From contig NZ_CP029761.1 in the NCBI RefSeq assembly GCF_006874585.1, positions 3,846,010-3,910,009 of the forward strand: a stretch of 64,000 nt of DNA. The letters run 5' to 3'. A program made the position numbers and the translations under genes. Numbering within the stretch: position 1 is the stretch's first letter; the number at the start of each line of letters is the position of its first letter. Under the pieces are notes generated by a model. It was not told where the DNA came from and made no database searches. It saw nothing but the letters and a program-made list of their open reading frames with translations. The stretch comes from Sphingomonas sp. IC081 (GTDB lineage Bacteria; Pseudomonadota; Alphaproteobacteria; Sphingomonadales; Sphingomonadaceae). This document shows, piece after piece, positions 1 through 9,355 of the stretch.

Positions 1-1719
1 TCGCGCACGATGGGCGATGTGGCCGGCTTCAACAGCGCCGACTATGCGACCAACAAGACCGACAGCTATGTCTACGCCCTGAACGCGGCCTGGGACGTGG
101 GTGCGCGCGGCAAGATCACCGCCGACCTCGCCTATCAGGACAGCAAGAACGAAACCTCGTTCTTCGCGATGCGCACCAACCGCGGTCCGCTGGATCTCGA
201 CGTCGACTTCAACGCCGGCGGCGGCATCCCGTCCTACAGCTTCGGCACGCCCGAAGTGCTGACCGATGCCAATGCCTGGACGGTCGGCGACCTGTTCGAC
301 AATGGCAACAAGAGCAAGGGCAGCGCCTGGACCTTCCAGCTCGACGGTTATTACGAGTGGGACGAAGGTTTCCTGCGCCGCATCAAGGCGGGCTTCCGCT
401 ACGACAACCGCAGCGCCAGCACTTTCGTGCGGGAACAGAGCGCGGGCGCTCTGGGCGGCACGCTGGCCTCGCTGGGTGACGATTACACCTTCACCAACAG
501 CGGCTTCTTCGACGGCCGCGCCGATGTGCCGACCAGCTGGGTGCTCGCCAACGGCCCGGCGCTCTACAAGAACGCCGATGCCATCCGTTCGCTCTATCAG
601 GCGGTGAACCCGAACCTGCTGCTGTCCGACCAGATGTCGTTCGGCCGCGTGTTCGACATCAACGAAGTGACGCTGGCTGGCTACGTGATGGCTGACGGCC
701 AGATCGACATCTTCGGCCGTCCGCTGATGATCGAGGGCGGCGCGCGCCTCGTCACGATCGATACCGACTACAACTATTTCGATCGGTACAACGGCTTCGC
801 CCGTACCGGCGTGTCGACCGGCGAGGCCAAGCTGCTGCCCAGCTTCACGGCGCGTTACGAGATCACGCCGAACCTGCGCATCCGCTTCAACTACGGTGAG
901 ACGCTGCGCCGTCCGGCCTTCGGCGACCTCAACCCGAACGTCTCGCTCACCGGCGACCTTTCGGGCCTCGGTTTCGGTACCGGCAGCGCGGGCAACGCCA
1001 ACCTGAAGGCGACCACCTCGAAGAACTACGACCTTGCGATCGAGTGGTACTTCGAGCGCAACAGCGCGATCTTCGTCACCGGCTTCCGCCGCGAGATCAA
1101 GGGGCTGGTGGTGCCGCTCACCACGCTGGAATACATCCCCAACAACACGATCGAGGGCAGCACCGCGACCGACTACTTCCAGGTCACCCGCCCGACCAAC
1201 GCATCGGACGGCGTGCTCAAGGGCGTGGAAATCGGCCTGACCTACTTCCCGACCTACCTGCCCAGCATCCTCGACGGTCTGGGCTTCCAGGGCAGCGCGA
1301 CGATCCTCGATTCGGAACAGACGATCCCCGAAGTCGATGCGCAGGGGAACACCACCTATACCAAGTCGGCGTTCTTCGCGGTGTCGAAGTTCTCCTACAA
1401 CGCCACGCTGGCCTACCAGCGCGGCCCGGTCGGTGCGCGTCTGTCCTATGTCTGGCGCAAGGGCTTCCTCAACAACAACGAGGCGCGGGCCTTCGCCAAC
1501 CCGATCGGCATGTGGCGCAAGCCCGAGAAGAGCCTGGACTTCCAGCTCACCTACAACATCACCGACGACATCGGCCTGACCTTCGACGCGGTGAACCTCA
1601 CCAAGGCGAAGCAGCAGAACTACTACAAGTACGACACGGCCGGCGGCCCGGTGACGATGAACTCGAGCACGCTGCTGATCGACCGCACCTTCGCGGCGGG
1701 CGTTCGCTTCAAGTTCTGA
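1..1719 (+). CDS. TonB-dependent receptor, C-terminal part (5' end outside window)
   Basis: The frame is open from the first base, so the gene starts upstream; about 572 residues are visible. This is the outer-membrane beta-barrel of a TonB-dependent receptor. It shows alternating aromatic/polar strands, repeated motifs such as RFNYGETLRRPAFGDLNP, and the terminal strand AAGVRFKF ending in Phe, which is the usual outer-membrane insertion signal. The plug domain and TonB box are not in the window. The family imports substrates across the outer membrane using TonB/ExbBD energy. The next gene is a secreted glycoside hydrolase, so an oligosaccharide substrate is plausible, but that is inference from context. 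The first ATG seen (base 10) is internal and should not be used as the start. Confidence 0.93.
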   Translation, partial: SRTMGDVAGFNSADYATNKTDSYVYALNAAWDVGARGKITADLAYQDSKNETSFFAMRTNRGPLDLDVDFNAGGGIPSYSFGTPEVLTDANAWTVGDLFDNGNKSKGSAWTFQLDGYYEWDEGFLRRIKAGFRYDNRSASTFVREQSAGALGGTLASLGDDYTFTNSGFFDGRADVPTSWVLANGPALYKNADAIRSLYQAVNPNLLLSDQMSFGRVFDINEVTLAGYVMADGQIDIFGRPLMIEGGARLVTIDTDYNYFDRYNGFARTGVSTGEAKLLPSFTARYEITPNLRIRFNYGETLRRPAFGDLNPNVSLTGDLSGLGFGTGSAGNANLKATTSKNYDLAIEWYFERNSAIFVTGFRREIKGLVVPLTTLEYIPNNTIEGSTATDYFQVTRPTNASDGVLKGVEIGLTYFPTYLPSILDGLGFQGSATILDSEQTIPEVDAQGNTTYTKSAFFAVSKFSYNATLAYQRGPVGARLSYVWRKGFLNNNEARAFANPIGMWRKPEKSLDFQLTYNITDDIGLTFDAVNLTKAKQQNYYKYDTAGGPVTMNSSTLLIDRTFAAGVRFKF

Positions 1720-1771
1720 TCTGATACCGGCAGGCCGCAGCGGATCGCCATTCGCGTTGCAGCCTGCCACC

Positions 1772-1833
1772 AGCGGCCGGTTCCCGGGGATTTCTCTCCC
1801 AACACGCCCCGGGAACCGGCCGCTCTTGTTTTT
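1772..1833 (+). terminator. Rho-independent terminator after the TonB receptor
   Basis: A perfect 18-bp inverted repeat (1772-1789 with 1807-1824, arm starting AGCGGCCGG) is followed by CTTGTTTTT. It lies 53 bases after the receptor stop, so it should end the receptor transcript and separate it from the hydrolase gene. Confidence 0.85.
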
Positions 1834-1880
1834 GCACGATGAATGTTGCCAGTCGCTCGCCAGACCATGAAGGGGTAACG

Positions 1881-3968
1881 ATGCGCGGAAACCTACGCAG
1901 GATCCTTGCCACCGCGGCGCTTCTGGCCACGGCGGCCAGTCCGCCAGCAAGCCCGCCCACCAGCCTGGCCGCCGCTGTTTCCACGCCCTCTGTGGTTGCC
2001 GGGCGCGCGGCCCCGAAGCTCGACATCGCCGCCATTGCCAGGGCCCGCTTCGGCATGGACGCGGCCTGGTACGAGGCGCGCATTCCCTTCTTCGAAAGCG
2101 CCGATCCGAAGATCGATGCGGTCTATTACTACCGCTGGGGCCTGTTCCGCGCCCACCAGCGCGACCTTGGCGCGCAAGGCTACATCACCACCGAATTCGC
2201 CGACGACGTGGGCTGGCAGCGCGAGCCTTTCGCCAGCCTCAACGACGCCAGCGGCTTCCACATCGCCGAAGGGCGCTGGCTGAACGACCGCCGGTTCACC
2301 GACGACTACATCAATTTCATGTACGAAGGCGGCAACGACCGCCACTTCACCGACTACATGGCCGATTCGGTCTGGGGCCGTTACCTCGTTGACGGCGACA
2401 GGCAGGCGCTGCTCGCCCACCTCGGGACGATGCGCCATGTCTACCGGCTGTGGGACGAGAAGTTCGACTTCGCCAAGGGCCTCTACTTCGTCGAACCGCT
2501 GCTGGACGCGACCGAGTATACCGTCTCCTCGATCGACGCATCGGGCGGCAAGGACGGGTTCCGGGGCGGCGATGCTTTCCGTCCCTCGATCAACAGCTAC
2601 ATGTTCGCCAATGCCCGCGCGCTGGCGAAGATGGCGGAACTGGCCGGTGACGCCGCAATGGCGCAGGAATACGCCGCGCGGGCCGAGGCGCTGCGTGCGC
2701 ATGTCCTGCAGGACTTGTGGAACCCGAAGCTCGGCCATTTCACCGACCGCTATCAGGTCAGCAACCCTTTCGTGAAATACTGGGAGCCGATCCGCAATCG
2801 CGAGCTGGTCGGCTACCTGCCCTGGATGTTCGACCTCGTGCCGGATGAGGCTCGGTACGCCTCGGCCTGGTCGCACCTGCTCGCCCCCGATGCGCTGGCC
2901 GGCAAGGCGGGCATGCGCACGGTCGAGAAGAGCTACGAATATTACATGCGCCAGTATCGCTACCTCGGCGATGCGCGCGAGTGTCAGTGGAACGGCCCGA
3001 TCTGGCCTTACCAGACGACGCAGGTGCTGGCGGCGATGGGCAACCTGCTCGATCACTATGACGACCACGGTCCGGTCACCCGCAGCGACTACATGCGCCT
3101 GCTGCGCCAGTACACGCAGCTGCACTATCAGGGCGGCAGGCTCGATCTGGAAGAGGACTACGATCCGGAGACCGGCAAGCCGATCGTCGGGCTGGACCGC
3201 AGCCATCACTACTTCCACTCGGGCTACAACGACCTGATCCTGACCGGCCTTGTCGGCATCCGCCCGCGTGCGGACGACGTGCTGGAGGTCAATCCACTGC
3301 TGCCTGCCGCCGGCGACGCGCAGGCGCTGGCCTGGTTCCACATCGAACGCGTGCCCTATCACGGCCACGCGGTTTCGGTGACCTGGGACGCCGACGGCAA
3401 GCGTTATGGCCGCAAGGGCCTGACGGTTTCCGTCGACGGCGCAGAAGTGGCCCACCGCGACGACCTTGGCCGCGTGGAAGTGCCGCTTGCCCGCAAGGCC
3501 AACGCGCCGATCGTGCGGGAGACGAACCTTGCGGTGCAACTGGTGCGCGGCACTTTCCCCAAGGCCGCGGCCTCGTCCGGCACCGGGGCGGAGAACCTGC
3601 ACGATGCCATCGATGGCCGCGCCTGGTTCTATCCCGAGCTTCCCAATGGCTGGGATTCCGCTGCTGGCAGGACCGACCAGTGGTACGCGGTGGACTTCGG
3701 CAAGCCGGTCACGCTCGGCAGCACCGAACTCGCCTTCTTTGCCGACGGCGCGAAGTTTGCCGCGCCGCGCAAGCTGGTGGTCGAGGTCTGGGCGGGCGGC
3801 CGCTGGCAGCAGGTCGCCGCGCCGACGGCGGCGCCGCTGGCCAATGGCGTGACGCGGCTCGTCTGGACGCCCGTCAAGGCAGAACGCCTGCGGGTGACGA
3901 TGACGCCGGCCGGGGGCAAGGCGATCCGCCTGGCCGAGATCAAGGCCTTCGCAGGTGGAAAAATTTAA
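1881..3968 (+). CDS. Secreted MGH1/GH63-like glycoside hydrolase with C-terminal discoidin-like domain
   Basis: This protein of about 695 residues belongs to the (alpha/alpha)6-barrel hydrolases of the MGH1/GH63/trehalase-like group. Diagnostic blocks are YYYRWGLFRAHQRD near residue 75, ECQWNGPIWPYQTTQVL near 375, and HHYFHSGYNDLILTGL near 450. The last 140 residues (from about 555) resemble an F5/8 type C carbohydrate-binding domain. The N-terminus MRGNLRRILATAALLATAA looks like a signal peptide, so the protein is exported. The start at 1881 is preferred over the ATG at 1839 because AAGGGG lies just upstream and the signal peptide begins there. It probably works with the preceding receptor to harvest a sugar polymer or oligosaccharide. 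The exact substrate cannot be read from the sequence. Confidence 0.85.
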   Translation: MRGNLRRILATAALLATAASPPASPPTSLAAAVSTPSVVAGRAAPKLDIAAIARARFGMDAAWYEARIPFFESADPKIDAVYYYRWGLFRAHQRDLGAQGYITTEFADDVGWQREPFASLNDASGFHIAEGRWLNDRRFTDDYINFMYEGGNDRHFTDYMADSVWGRYLVDGDRQALLAHLGTMRHVYRLWDEKFDFAKGLYFVEPLLDATEYTVSSIDASGGKDGFRGGDAFRPSINSYMFANARALAKMAELAGDAAMAQEYAARAEALRAHVLQDLWNPKLGHFTDRYQVSNPFVKYWEPIRNRELVGYLPWMFDLVPDEARYASAWSHLLAPDALAGKAGMRTVEKSYEYYMRQYRYLGDARECQWNGPIWPYQTTQVLAAMGNLLDHYDDHGPVTRSDYMRLLRQYTQLHYQGGRLDLEEDYDPETGKPIVGLDRSHHYFHSGYNDLILTGLVGIRPRADDVLEVNPLLPAAGDAQALAWFHIERVPYHGHAVSVTWDADGKRYGRKGLTVSVDGAEVAHRDDLGRVEVPLARKANAPIVRETNLAVQLVRGTFPKAAASSGTGAENLHDAIDGRAWFYPELPNGWDSAAGRTDQWYAVDFGKPVTLGSTELAFFADGAKFAAPRKLVVEVWAGGRWQQVAAPTAAPLANGVTRLVWTPVKAERLRVTMTPAGGKAIRLAEIKAFAGGKI

Positions 3969-4033
3969 CCTTACTTACGCGTAAACCCCAGGCTTGAAGG
4001 CGGAATTAACCGCGATTGCGCGCATATGAGGCC

Positions 4034-4189
4034 ATGTCGCATGGTTATCCTCTTGCATCGCTTGTCGCCGGGGCATCGGCCTATGTGGACTTGTCCCTGC
4101 TGATGCCGGGCTGGCTGGCAGGGATCGCCTCGCTCCATCTGGTCTGCGCGGTTCTGTTCATGGGGCTGCTGAAGCAGGAAATGCAGTAG
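4034..4189 (+). CDS. Small hydrophobic protein, 51 aa, hypothetical
   Basis: The ATG at 4034 opens a 51-residue frame (MSHGYPLASLVAGASAYVDL... ending in LLKQEMQ). The middle is hydrophobic enough for one or two membrane helices. It stops two bases before the convergent dsbD-like gene ends. A weak GAGG lies just before the start. Small size and a weak ribosome site make this tentative. I recognise no family. Confidence 0.4.
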   Translation: MSHGYPLASLVAGASAYVDLSLLMPGWLAGIASLHLVCAVLFMGLLKQEMQ

Positions 4190-4191
4190 GC

Positions 4192-6255
4192 TCAGCCCCC
4201 GGCCTGGCGGGCGAGAAGGTCGCTGGTCAGCACTTGCGGCAGTTGCACTGCCTTGCCGTCCCTTCCGTACCAGACGTAAAGCGGCACGCCGGCCGCGCCC
4301 TGGGCGGTGAGATAGCGGGTGATCGCGGGGTCGCGGCGGGTCCAGTCTCCGCGCAGGACCACGACCCCGGCCTTGTCGAAGGCGGCCTTGGTTTCGGTGC
4401 GCTCGATGGCGACTTCCTCGTTCACCTTGCAGGACAGGCACCAGTCGGCGGTCATCCACACGAAGACCGGCTTCCCGGCGGCGCGCGCATCGGCCAGTGC
4501 CGTTTCGCTGAAGGGTCTGGCGCCGAGGATGGAGTCGACGCTCGCGGCAGGCGGCATCGGCGGGGGCAGGACAACAAGCGCGAAGACCGCCACGGCCAGC
4601 GCAATCGCTGCCGCTGGCCGTGCAGAGCCGCCCTTGCGCTGGGTGCGCCCCATCACGAAGAGCGCCGCCATGACCAGCGCGAGGCCAAGCAGGGCCTCGC
4701 CCGCGAACCACGGCCCGCCGACCTTCCACGTCAGCCAGGCGAGCGCCAGCGCGGTGAGGCCCATCGGCACCGCCAGCCAGCGGCGGAACGTCACCATCCA
4801 GGCGCCGGGGCGCGGCATGCGGCGGCGCAGCGGCGGAATGAAGGCGATGGCGAGGAAGGGCAGCGCGATGCCCACGCCCAGCGCCGCGAACAGCGCCATC
4901 GCGGGCAGCACCGGCAGCAGCAGCGCCGCGCCCATGGCGCTCGCCATGAACGGGCCGGTGCAGGGCGTTGCCACAAACGCCGCCAGCAGGCCGGTGACGA
5001 ACGCGCCGCGCGTGAAGCTGGAGGGGGATCCGCCCGAGACGAAGCCCGGCACCGTCAGCTCGAACAGGCCCAGCAGGTTGGCAGTGATCGCGGCGGCCAG
5101 CAGCAGCAGGGCGATCACGACCAGCGGCTCCTGCAACTGGAAGGCCCAGCCCACTTCCTGACCGCCGGCGCGCAGCGCCAGCAGCACCCCGCCGAGGGCG
5201 AGGCAGGCGGTGACGACGCCTGCGGCATAGGCCAGCCCCTCGATCCGGGCATGGGCCTCGCTCTCGCCCGCGCGGGCGAGGCTCAGCGCCTTGAGGCTGA
5301 GGATCGGGAAAACGCAAGGCATCACATTGAGCAGCAGCCCGCCCGCCAGCGCGGCCAGCAGCAGGAGGGGCAACGGAGCAAGGGCTGGCGTTGAAGCGGT
5401 ATCGCCGGCCAGCGGTGTGCCGCCGGTCGGCACGGCGCCGGGCCGGGCGGAAAAGGCGATGCCGTTGCCGTCGCCGTCCAGCCGCAGCACGCCGGTCAGC
5501 GCGGAGGCATCGCGTGCGTCGATCCTGGCGCGGGGGATGGTGACGATCAGCCTGTCGCCATTCCACGCGAAAGTCTGCCTCGCGGCATAGTCGACCAGCT
5601 TGTCCTCGCCCAGGAAGACATGCGGCGAGGCCAGCGGCGTGGTGGCGGGCAGGGGGATGGCGAGGTGCAGCGCCTTGCTATCCAGCGCAAACGTGGCGCT
5701 GGCGTCCAGCGGCGCGGGCAGGCGGCGCGTCCATTCGGCAAAGCGCGCATCGGGCGCAGGGGCGGCGGCGACGAGGGGCAGTTCCACGGCAAGCTCGGCG
5801 CGCTCGGGCACGCAGATCTGCTCGGTGCAGGCCAGCCACTGCGCGGCAAGGCGGATCGGCAGGCGGCTTCCCGGCGCGGCGTCGGCGGGCACGGTGATCG
5901 GCACCAGCACGGCGTAGTCATGTTCGAACACGTGGTTCATCAGGCCCGAGACCACCAGCGTCTGCGGCACCGGATAGCGCGGGGTTCCCGCCTTCGCGCC
6001 CTTCGGCAGCGTCCAGTCCAGCTCCATGCCGAGCCCGGCATCGCCGGGGTTCGACCAGTAGCCGTGCCAGCCCTTCTCGGGGGTCATGTGGATGGCCACC
6101 ATGGCCTCGCTGCCCGGCGCGGCGGGGGCGGCGACCAGCTGGGCGGCGATATGCGGCGGGGCCCCGGTCTGCGCGCGAACGGCGATGGGCATCAGGACAA
6201 GCGCCAGCAATTGACACAGGAGTGTCACGGAGAGGCGATAGCGGCGCTTTTTCAT
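4192..6255 (-). CDS. Protein-disulfide reductase, DsbD family
   Basis: This 687-residue inner-membrane protein passes electrons from cytoplasmic thioredoxin to periplasmic thiol proteins. After a signal peptide comes a periplasmic N-terminal domain like PF11412 (HMTPEKGWHGYWSNPGDAG). Next is a polytopic core with the two membrane cysteines in MPCVFPILSLK and TPCTGPF. The C-terminal thioredoxin-like domain carries WMTADWCLSCK (CxxC). The open frame extends upstream, but the ATG at 6255 is chosen because a GGGAG ribosome site and a clear signal peptide (MKKRRYRLSVTLLCQLLA) begin there. The divergent alkaline phosphatase starts 97 bases away, so the two share a promoter region. Confidence 0.9.
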   Translation of the reverse strand: MKKRRYRLSVTLLCQLLALVLMPIAVRAQTGAPPHIAAQLVAAPAAPGSEAMVAIHMTPEKGWHGYWSNPGDAGLGMELDWTLPKGAKAGTPRYPVPQTLVVSGLMNHVFEHDYAVLVPITVPADAAPGSRLPIRLAAQWLACTEQICVPERAELAVELPLVAAAPAPDARFAEWTRRLPAPLDASATFALDSKALHLAIPLPATTPLASPHVFLGEDKLVDYAARQTFAWNGDRLIVTIPRARIDARDASALTGVLRLDGDGNGIAFSARPGAVPTGGTPLAGDTASTPALAPLPLLLLAALAGGLLLNVMPCVFPILSLKALSLARAGESEAHARIEGLAYAAGVVTACLALGGVLLALRAGGQEVGWAFQLQEPLVVIALLLLAAAITANLLGLFELTVPGFVSGGSPSSFTRGAFVTGLLAAFVATPCTGPFMASAMGAALLLPVLPAMALFAALGVGIALPFLAIAFIPPLRRRMPRPGAWMVTFRRWLAVPMGLTALALAWLTWKVGGPWFAGEALLGLALVMAALFVMGRTQRKGGSARPAAAIALAVAVFALVVLPPPMPPAASVDSILGARPFSETALADARAAGKPVFVWMTADWCLSCKVNEEVAIERTETKAAFDKAGVVVLRGDWTRRDPAITRYLTAQGAAGVPLYVWYGRDGKAVQLPQVLTSDLLARQAGG

Positions 6256-6352
6256 GAATCTCCCACGAGTTGCCGAGGGTTGCGTTGAGCCGGTGATCCG
6301 GTCCAACCAGCATCTGCGCCCAACGCCTCCAGATTTCAAGGAAGACCCCTCG

Positions 6353-8050
6353 ATGCGCTTTCTCTCCGCCTCGCTGGCCTCGATGGCCATGGCTCTTGCC
6401 GCCGCCCCGCCCGCCATGGCGAAGGATGCGCCCGGCGCGACCATTGCCCCCAGTCTTGCCATGCCCGCCGTGACCGAGCAGGTGCCGCAGGATGCGCCCA
6501 GGCTGATCGTGGCGATCTCGGTCGACCAGTTCTCCGCCGACCTCTTTGCGCAGTACCGCCAGCACTTCACCAAGGGCTTCACCCGCCTGCTGCAAGGCGG
6601 GGTCTATGCCCAGGGCTTCCAGTCGCACGCCGCGACCGAGACCTGCCCCGGCCACTCGACCCTGCTGACCGGCGTCCATCCCGCGCGCACCGGCATCACT
6701 GCGAATTCCTGGTACGTCCCCGGCATCGGCCGCGCGGACAAGGAAGTCTACTGCGTCGAGGACGAGAGCGACCCCAGGTCCACGCCGGACGTTCCGGTGG
6801 TGAGCCCCAAGCACCTGCTCGCCCCCACGCTGGGCGACCTGATGAAGAAGGCCAATCCCAAGACCATCAATGCCGCCGTCTCCGCCAAGGACCGCGCCGC
6901 GGTGATGATGAGCGGGCACGATACCGACGCCGTCTACTGGATCGGCGACAAGGGCTTCACGACTTTCGCGGGGCGCCGGATTTCCAAGGCGGCGGAGGCG
7001 GAAAACGCCGACCTCGCCCGCCGCATCGCTGCCGGTGACGGCCCGCTGGCGGTTCCGGGCTGGTGCGGCAGGGTCGACCGGGCGACGCCGATCGGCAACT
7101 TCACCATCGGCACCTGGCGCTTCCCCGCGACCGCAGGCGACTACAAGAGCTACGTCAACGGCCCGCGCATCGACACCGCGACGGCCGAGATGGCGGTGCG
7201 CATGGTGGACGAACTGGGCATGGGCAAGGACGCGGTGCCGGACGTGCTCTCGGTCAGCTTCTCGGCGACCGACAAGGTCGGCCATGCCTTCGGCACCGAG
7301 GGCGTGGAAATGTGCGTGCAGATGAACGTGCTGGACGAAGCGCTGGGTTATCTGTTCGACCAGCTGGATGCGCGCGGCATCGACTACGAAGTCGTGCTCA
7401 GCGCCGACCATGGCGGCTTCGATGCGCCCGAGCGCCAGCAGCTTCGCGGCAATCCCGATGCCGTGCGCATCGATCCCGCGCTCAGCGCCAAGGCGCTGGC
7501 CGCCGCCGTCTCGCAGGATACCGGCGTTACCGTGAAGAACGGCCCGCTGTTCTACGGCGCGGGCGAGGCGGGCAGCGTCTGGCTCTCCGCCGAACTGACG
7601 CCGGAACAGAAGGCCAAGGTGATCCCGGCGCTGGTCGCCCGTCTGAAGGCCAATCCGCAGATTGCCGAGGTCTACACGCAGGACCAGATCATGCAGTGGC
7701 CCGAACCCAAGGGCCATCCGCAGGACTGGACGATGGAGCAGAAGGTCCGCGCCTCGTTCGTGCCGGGCCGCTCGGGCGAAGTGCAGATGCTGACCGTGCG
7801 CGGCGTGGTGCCCGGCAAGGCGGCGCCGTTCAAGGTCGCCTCGCACGGCAGCCCGTGGGACTACGACCGCCGCGTGCCGATGCTGTTCTGGCGCAAGGGC
7901 ATGACCGGCTTCGAACAGCCGAACCCGGTGGAGACCGTGGACATCGCGCCCACCCTTGCCGCGACGGTCGGTTTGTCCGCACCTGCGGGCACTTGGGACG
8001 GAAGGTGTCTCGACATCGACGCGGCGGAGGCCGATAGCTGCCGTCGATGA
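6353..8050 (+). CDS. SPAP/PafA-type alkaline phosphatase (phosphomonoesterase)
   Basis: This secreted metallo-phosphatase has about 565 residues and a signal peptide ending in AMA (start at 6353). It belongs to the alkaline phosphatase superfamily branch typified by Sphingomonas SPAP and Elizabethkingia PafA, which uses Thr in place of Ser. Visible metal and catalytic blocks are VAISVDQFSADL (Asp ligand), ATETCPGHST (Thr nucleophile), SATDKVGHAFG (Asp and His), LSADHGG (Asp and His) and ASHGSPW (His). It would release phosphate from phosphomonoesters in the periplasm. These enzymes are often insensitive to phosphate repression; nothing in the sequence proves that here. It overlaps the next gene by ATGA. 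Confidence 0.88.
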   Translation: MRFLSASLASMAMALAAAPPAMAKDAPGATIAPSLAMPAVTEQVPQDAPRLIVAISVDQFSADLFAQYRQHFTKGFTRLLQGGVYAQGFQSHAATETCPGHSTLLTGVHPARTGITANSWYVPGIGRADKEVYCVEDESDPRSTPDVPVVSPKHLLAPTLGDLMKKANPKTINAAVSAKDRAAVMMSGHDTDAVYWIGDKGFTTFAGRRISKAAEAENADLARRIAAGDGPLAVPGWCGRVDRATPIGNFTIGTWRFPATAGDYKSYVNGPRIDTATAEMAVRMVDELGMGKDAVPDVLSVSFSATDKVGHAFGTEGVEMCVQMNVLDEALGYLFDQLDARGIDYEVVLSADHGGFDAPERQQLRGNPDAVRIDPALSAKALAAAVSQDTGVTVKNGPLFYGAGEAGSVWLSAELTPEQKAKVIPALVARLKANPQIAEVYTQDQIMQWPEPKGHPQDWTMEQKVRASFVPGRSGEVQMLTVRGVVPGKAAPFKVASHGSPWDYDRRVPMLFWRKGMTGFEQPNPVETVDIAPTLAATVGLSAPAGTWDGRCLDIDAAEADSCRR

Positions 8051-9291
8051 ACGACTCGGCAGCAAGGCTCGATATAGCGGCGGATCGCCGCGACCTGATT
8101 ATCCTCGGCGGCGGTCTCGTCGGCATGACGCTGGCGCTGGCTGCTGCCAAGGCGGGGATCACCAGCCACGTGATCGACCGCGCCGATCCGGCGGACCTTA
8201 CCGCCGAGGGCGCGGACGGCCGCGCCTCGGCGATCTCGACCGCCAGCTGGAACCTGTTCGGGAAGATCGGCCTCGCGCCCGCGCTCAGCGGGCTCGGTTG
8301 CCCGATCGATTCCATTGCCGTCACCGACGGGATGAAGCCCGGCCGGATCGATTTCACCCCCAAGCCCGACGAGGGCACGCTGGGGCGCATGTTCGCCAAC
8401 CGCGACTTGCGCCTCGCGCTGTTCGATGCGGCGAAGGATGAGCCCAGCATCGCCTGGCACGTGAAGACCGAGGCGGTGCGCCGCGATCGCGGCCCGCACG
8501 GCGTGGACGTGGAACTGAGCGACGGGCGCGTGCTCAAGGCCAGCCTGCTGGTCGCCGCCGAAGGCCGCCAGTCGCCCACCCGGGACGAGGCCGGTTTTGC
8601 GCTCGCCAAGTGGGACTACAAGCACCGCGCGATGGTCGCCGGGCTGTTCCACGAGAAGCCCCACGGCAATACCGCCTGGGAAATCTTCTACCCGGCCGGG
8701 CCCTTCGCGCTGCTGCCGCTGCTGGACGATGCCGAAGGCCGCCACCGCAGCGCGCTGGTCTGGACGGTGTCGGAAAAGGATGCCGCCGGTGTCATCGCCA
8801 TGAGCGATGCGATGTTCGTGAACGAGGTGGAGCGCCGCATGCACGGGGTGCTCGGCACGATCTCGCTCTCGGCCCCGCGCATGAGCTATCCGCTGCGCTT
8901 CCACCATGCCGGCCATGTCATCGACGAGCGTCTCGCGGTGATCGGCGATGCCGCGCACGGGATGCACCCGATTGCCGGGCAGGGCCTCAACCTTGGCCTG
9001 CGCGACGTCGGCGCCCTCGTCGAAGTGCTGCGCGAGGGCATGCGTCTGGGCCTTGAGCCGGGCGACATGGAACTGCTCAAGCGGTACGAGAAGTGGCGCA
9101 GCCTCGATTCCTTCATGGTCATGTCGGTCACCGATGGCCTGACCCGGCTGTTCGGGGTGCCCGGCCGTCTGCCCAGCGCGGTGCGGCGGCTTGGCATGGG
9201 GGCGGTACAACGCCTGCCCACGCTCAAGCGCTTCTTCATGGACGAGGCGCGGGGCATGTCGGGCTCGCTGCCGGAACTGCTGCAGGGCTGA
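8047..9291 (+). CDS. UbiH/UbiF/COQ6-family FAD monooxygenase
   Basis: This 414-residue flavoprotein hydroxylase is probably for ubiquinone ring hydroxylation. It has an N-terminal Rossmann motif (ILGGGLVGMTLALAAAKAG), the mid-protein motif LLVAAEGRQSPTR, and the FAD-binding block VIGDAAHGMHPIAGQGLNLGLRD. Which ring position it modifies cannot be told from sequence alone. Its ATG overlaps the phosphatase stop by four bases, so translation is coupled and the two are co-transcribed. The pairing has no obvious metabolic logic. Confidence 0.9.
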   Translation: MNDSAARLDIAADRRDLIILGGGLVGMTLALAAAKAGITSHVIDRADPADLTAEGADGRASAISTASWNLFGKIGLAPALSGLGCPIDSIAVTDGMKPGRIDFTPKPDEGTLGRMFANRDLRLALFDAAKDEPSIAWHVKTEAVRRDRGPHGVDVELSDGRVLKASLLVAAEGRQSPTRDEAGFALAKWDYKHRAMVAGLFHEKPHGNTAWEIFYPAGPFALLPLLDDAEGRHRSALVWTVSEKDAAGVIAMSDAMFVNEVERRMHGVLGTISLSAPRMSYPLRFHHAGHVIDERLAVIGDAAHGMHPIAGQGLNLGLRDVGALVEVLREGMRLGLEPGDMELLKRYEKWRSLDSFMVMSVTDGLTRLFGVPGRLPSAVRRLGMGAVQRLPTLKRFFMDEARGMSGSLPELLQG

Positions 9292-9298
9292 CAGGAAA

Positions 9299-9322
9299 AA
9301 AGGGCGCCGACGGGCGCCCTTT
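9299..9322. terminator. Bidirectional terminator between ubiH-like gene and mitofilin-like gene
   Basis: AAAGGGCGCC, loop GACG, then GGCGCCCTTT. The A-run and T-run on either side let it serve both converging transcripts. Confidence 0.8.
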
Positions 9323-9355
9323 GTACTCGTTCGCGGCCCGCTTGCCTCTGGCCGA

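Noticed and set aside
1893..3602. 569-residue open frame antisense to the glycoside hydrolase
   Set aside because: It is a shadow frame produced by high GC at third positions. It has low-complexity Arg/Ala/Gly content and no family features, while the opposite strand has a clear protein.
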